Source: Albula goreensis (taxonomy: Eukaryota; Chordata; Actinopteri; Albuliformes; Albulidae). Taken from it: 64,000 bases of DNA. Shown piece after piece: positions 63,901 through 64,000 of the stretch (position 1 is its first letter; each line of letters opens with the position of its first letter). The stretch spans positions 20,857,884-20,921,883 of the forward strand of contig CM040753.1 of assembly GCA_022829145.1 (NCBI GenBank), in the 5' to 3' direction. Below the pieces are notes generated by a model. That model saw only the letters and a program-made list of their open reading frames with translations, had not been told where the DNA came from and searched no databases. The position numbers were made by a program, and so were the translations under genes.

Positions 63901-64000
63901 GTCACACTCCAACCTCCCTCCCTGTTCCCCCTGCCGCCCCCTGGCAGCTGTGTCAACATATATAGCCTCCCAGCGCTTCTGGAAAGCCATTGTCTCTGCT
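60914..64000. other. Intergenic or intronic, no gene seen
   Basis: Mostly AT-rich. The block 61260-61480 is GC-richer and CpG-retaining. Short frames on both strands at 61708-62146 lack motifs. A CA-rich tract lies at 63750-63845. At the far right, catatatagcc (63956-63966) could be a TATA-like element, but the window ends 34 bases later. Confidence 0.45.

Noticed and set aside
63931-63944. CTCF-like site (gccccctggcag)
   Set aside because: Two core positions disagree with the CTCF consensus.

Overview
This is vertebrate nuclear DNA, most likely from a ray-finned fish and probably a teleost. Reasons: one spliced gene of clear vertebrate type (midnolin, MIDN), AT-rich introns and intergenic DNA depleted of CpG, many TG/CA and GA microsatellites, and decayed interspersed repeats of kinds common in fish (L1-like, Rex1/L2-like and zinc-knuckle LINE ends, a hAT-like element, a fold-back MITE, dispersed SINE-like repeats). 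Nothing prokaryotic (operons, CRISPR, insertion sequences, tRNA or rRNA genes) is visible.

Bases 1-16.5 kb hold the 3' part of MIDN on the + strand: four coding exons (97-615, 2327-2450, 2713-3031, 12549-12811), all with AG acceptors and GTGAG-type donors where a donor is needed, then a 3'UTR of about 3.7 kb ending near the AATAAA at 16502. The N-terminal ubiquitin-like exons lie upstream, outside the window. Midnolin captures unfolded segments of short-lived nuclear proteins with its Catch domain and delivers them to the proteasome through a C-terminal helix. The window codes for both Catch halves, the disordered linker between them and the C-terminal helix. Two features stand out: a long His-Pro repeat in the linker, and a one-base frame conflict in the C-rich part of the third exon. 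The last intron (9.5 kb) is far longer than its neighbours and holds several blocks that look regulatory.

Bases 16.5-64 kb contain no gene I can name. The stretch holds repeat fossils (LINE ends at 20.44-21.34, 27.6-27.93, 29.38-29.59 and 46.91-47.14 kb; dispersed repeats at 34.26 and 59.79 kb), a 37-bp minisatellite of about 15.5 copies (26.87-27.44 kb), long microsatellites, and a perfect 36-bp palindrome (47275-47310). It also has several promoter- or enhancer-like places: an ETS/X-box/CRE cluster at 23.87-23.96 kb, a CpG cluster with CCAAT box and possible first exon at 35.4-36.1 kb, an X-box at 54.09 kb and a real CpG island with an RFX X-box at 56.16-56.47 kb. My best reading is a regulatory gene desert, or large introns of a neighbouring gene whose exons I cannot recognise.

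All calls come from reading the sequence alone. Family names for repeats are from memory of their typical ends and protein motifs, and were not checked against a library.
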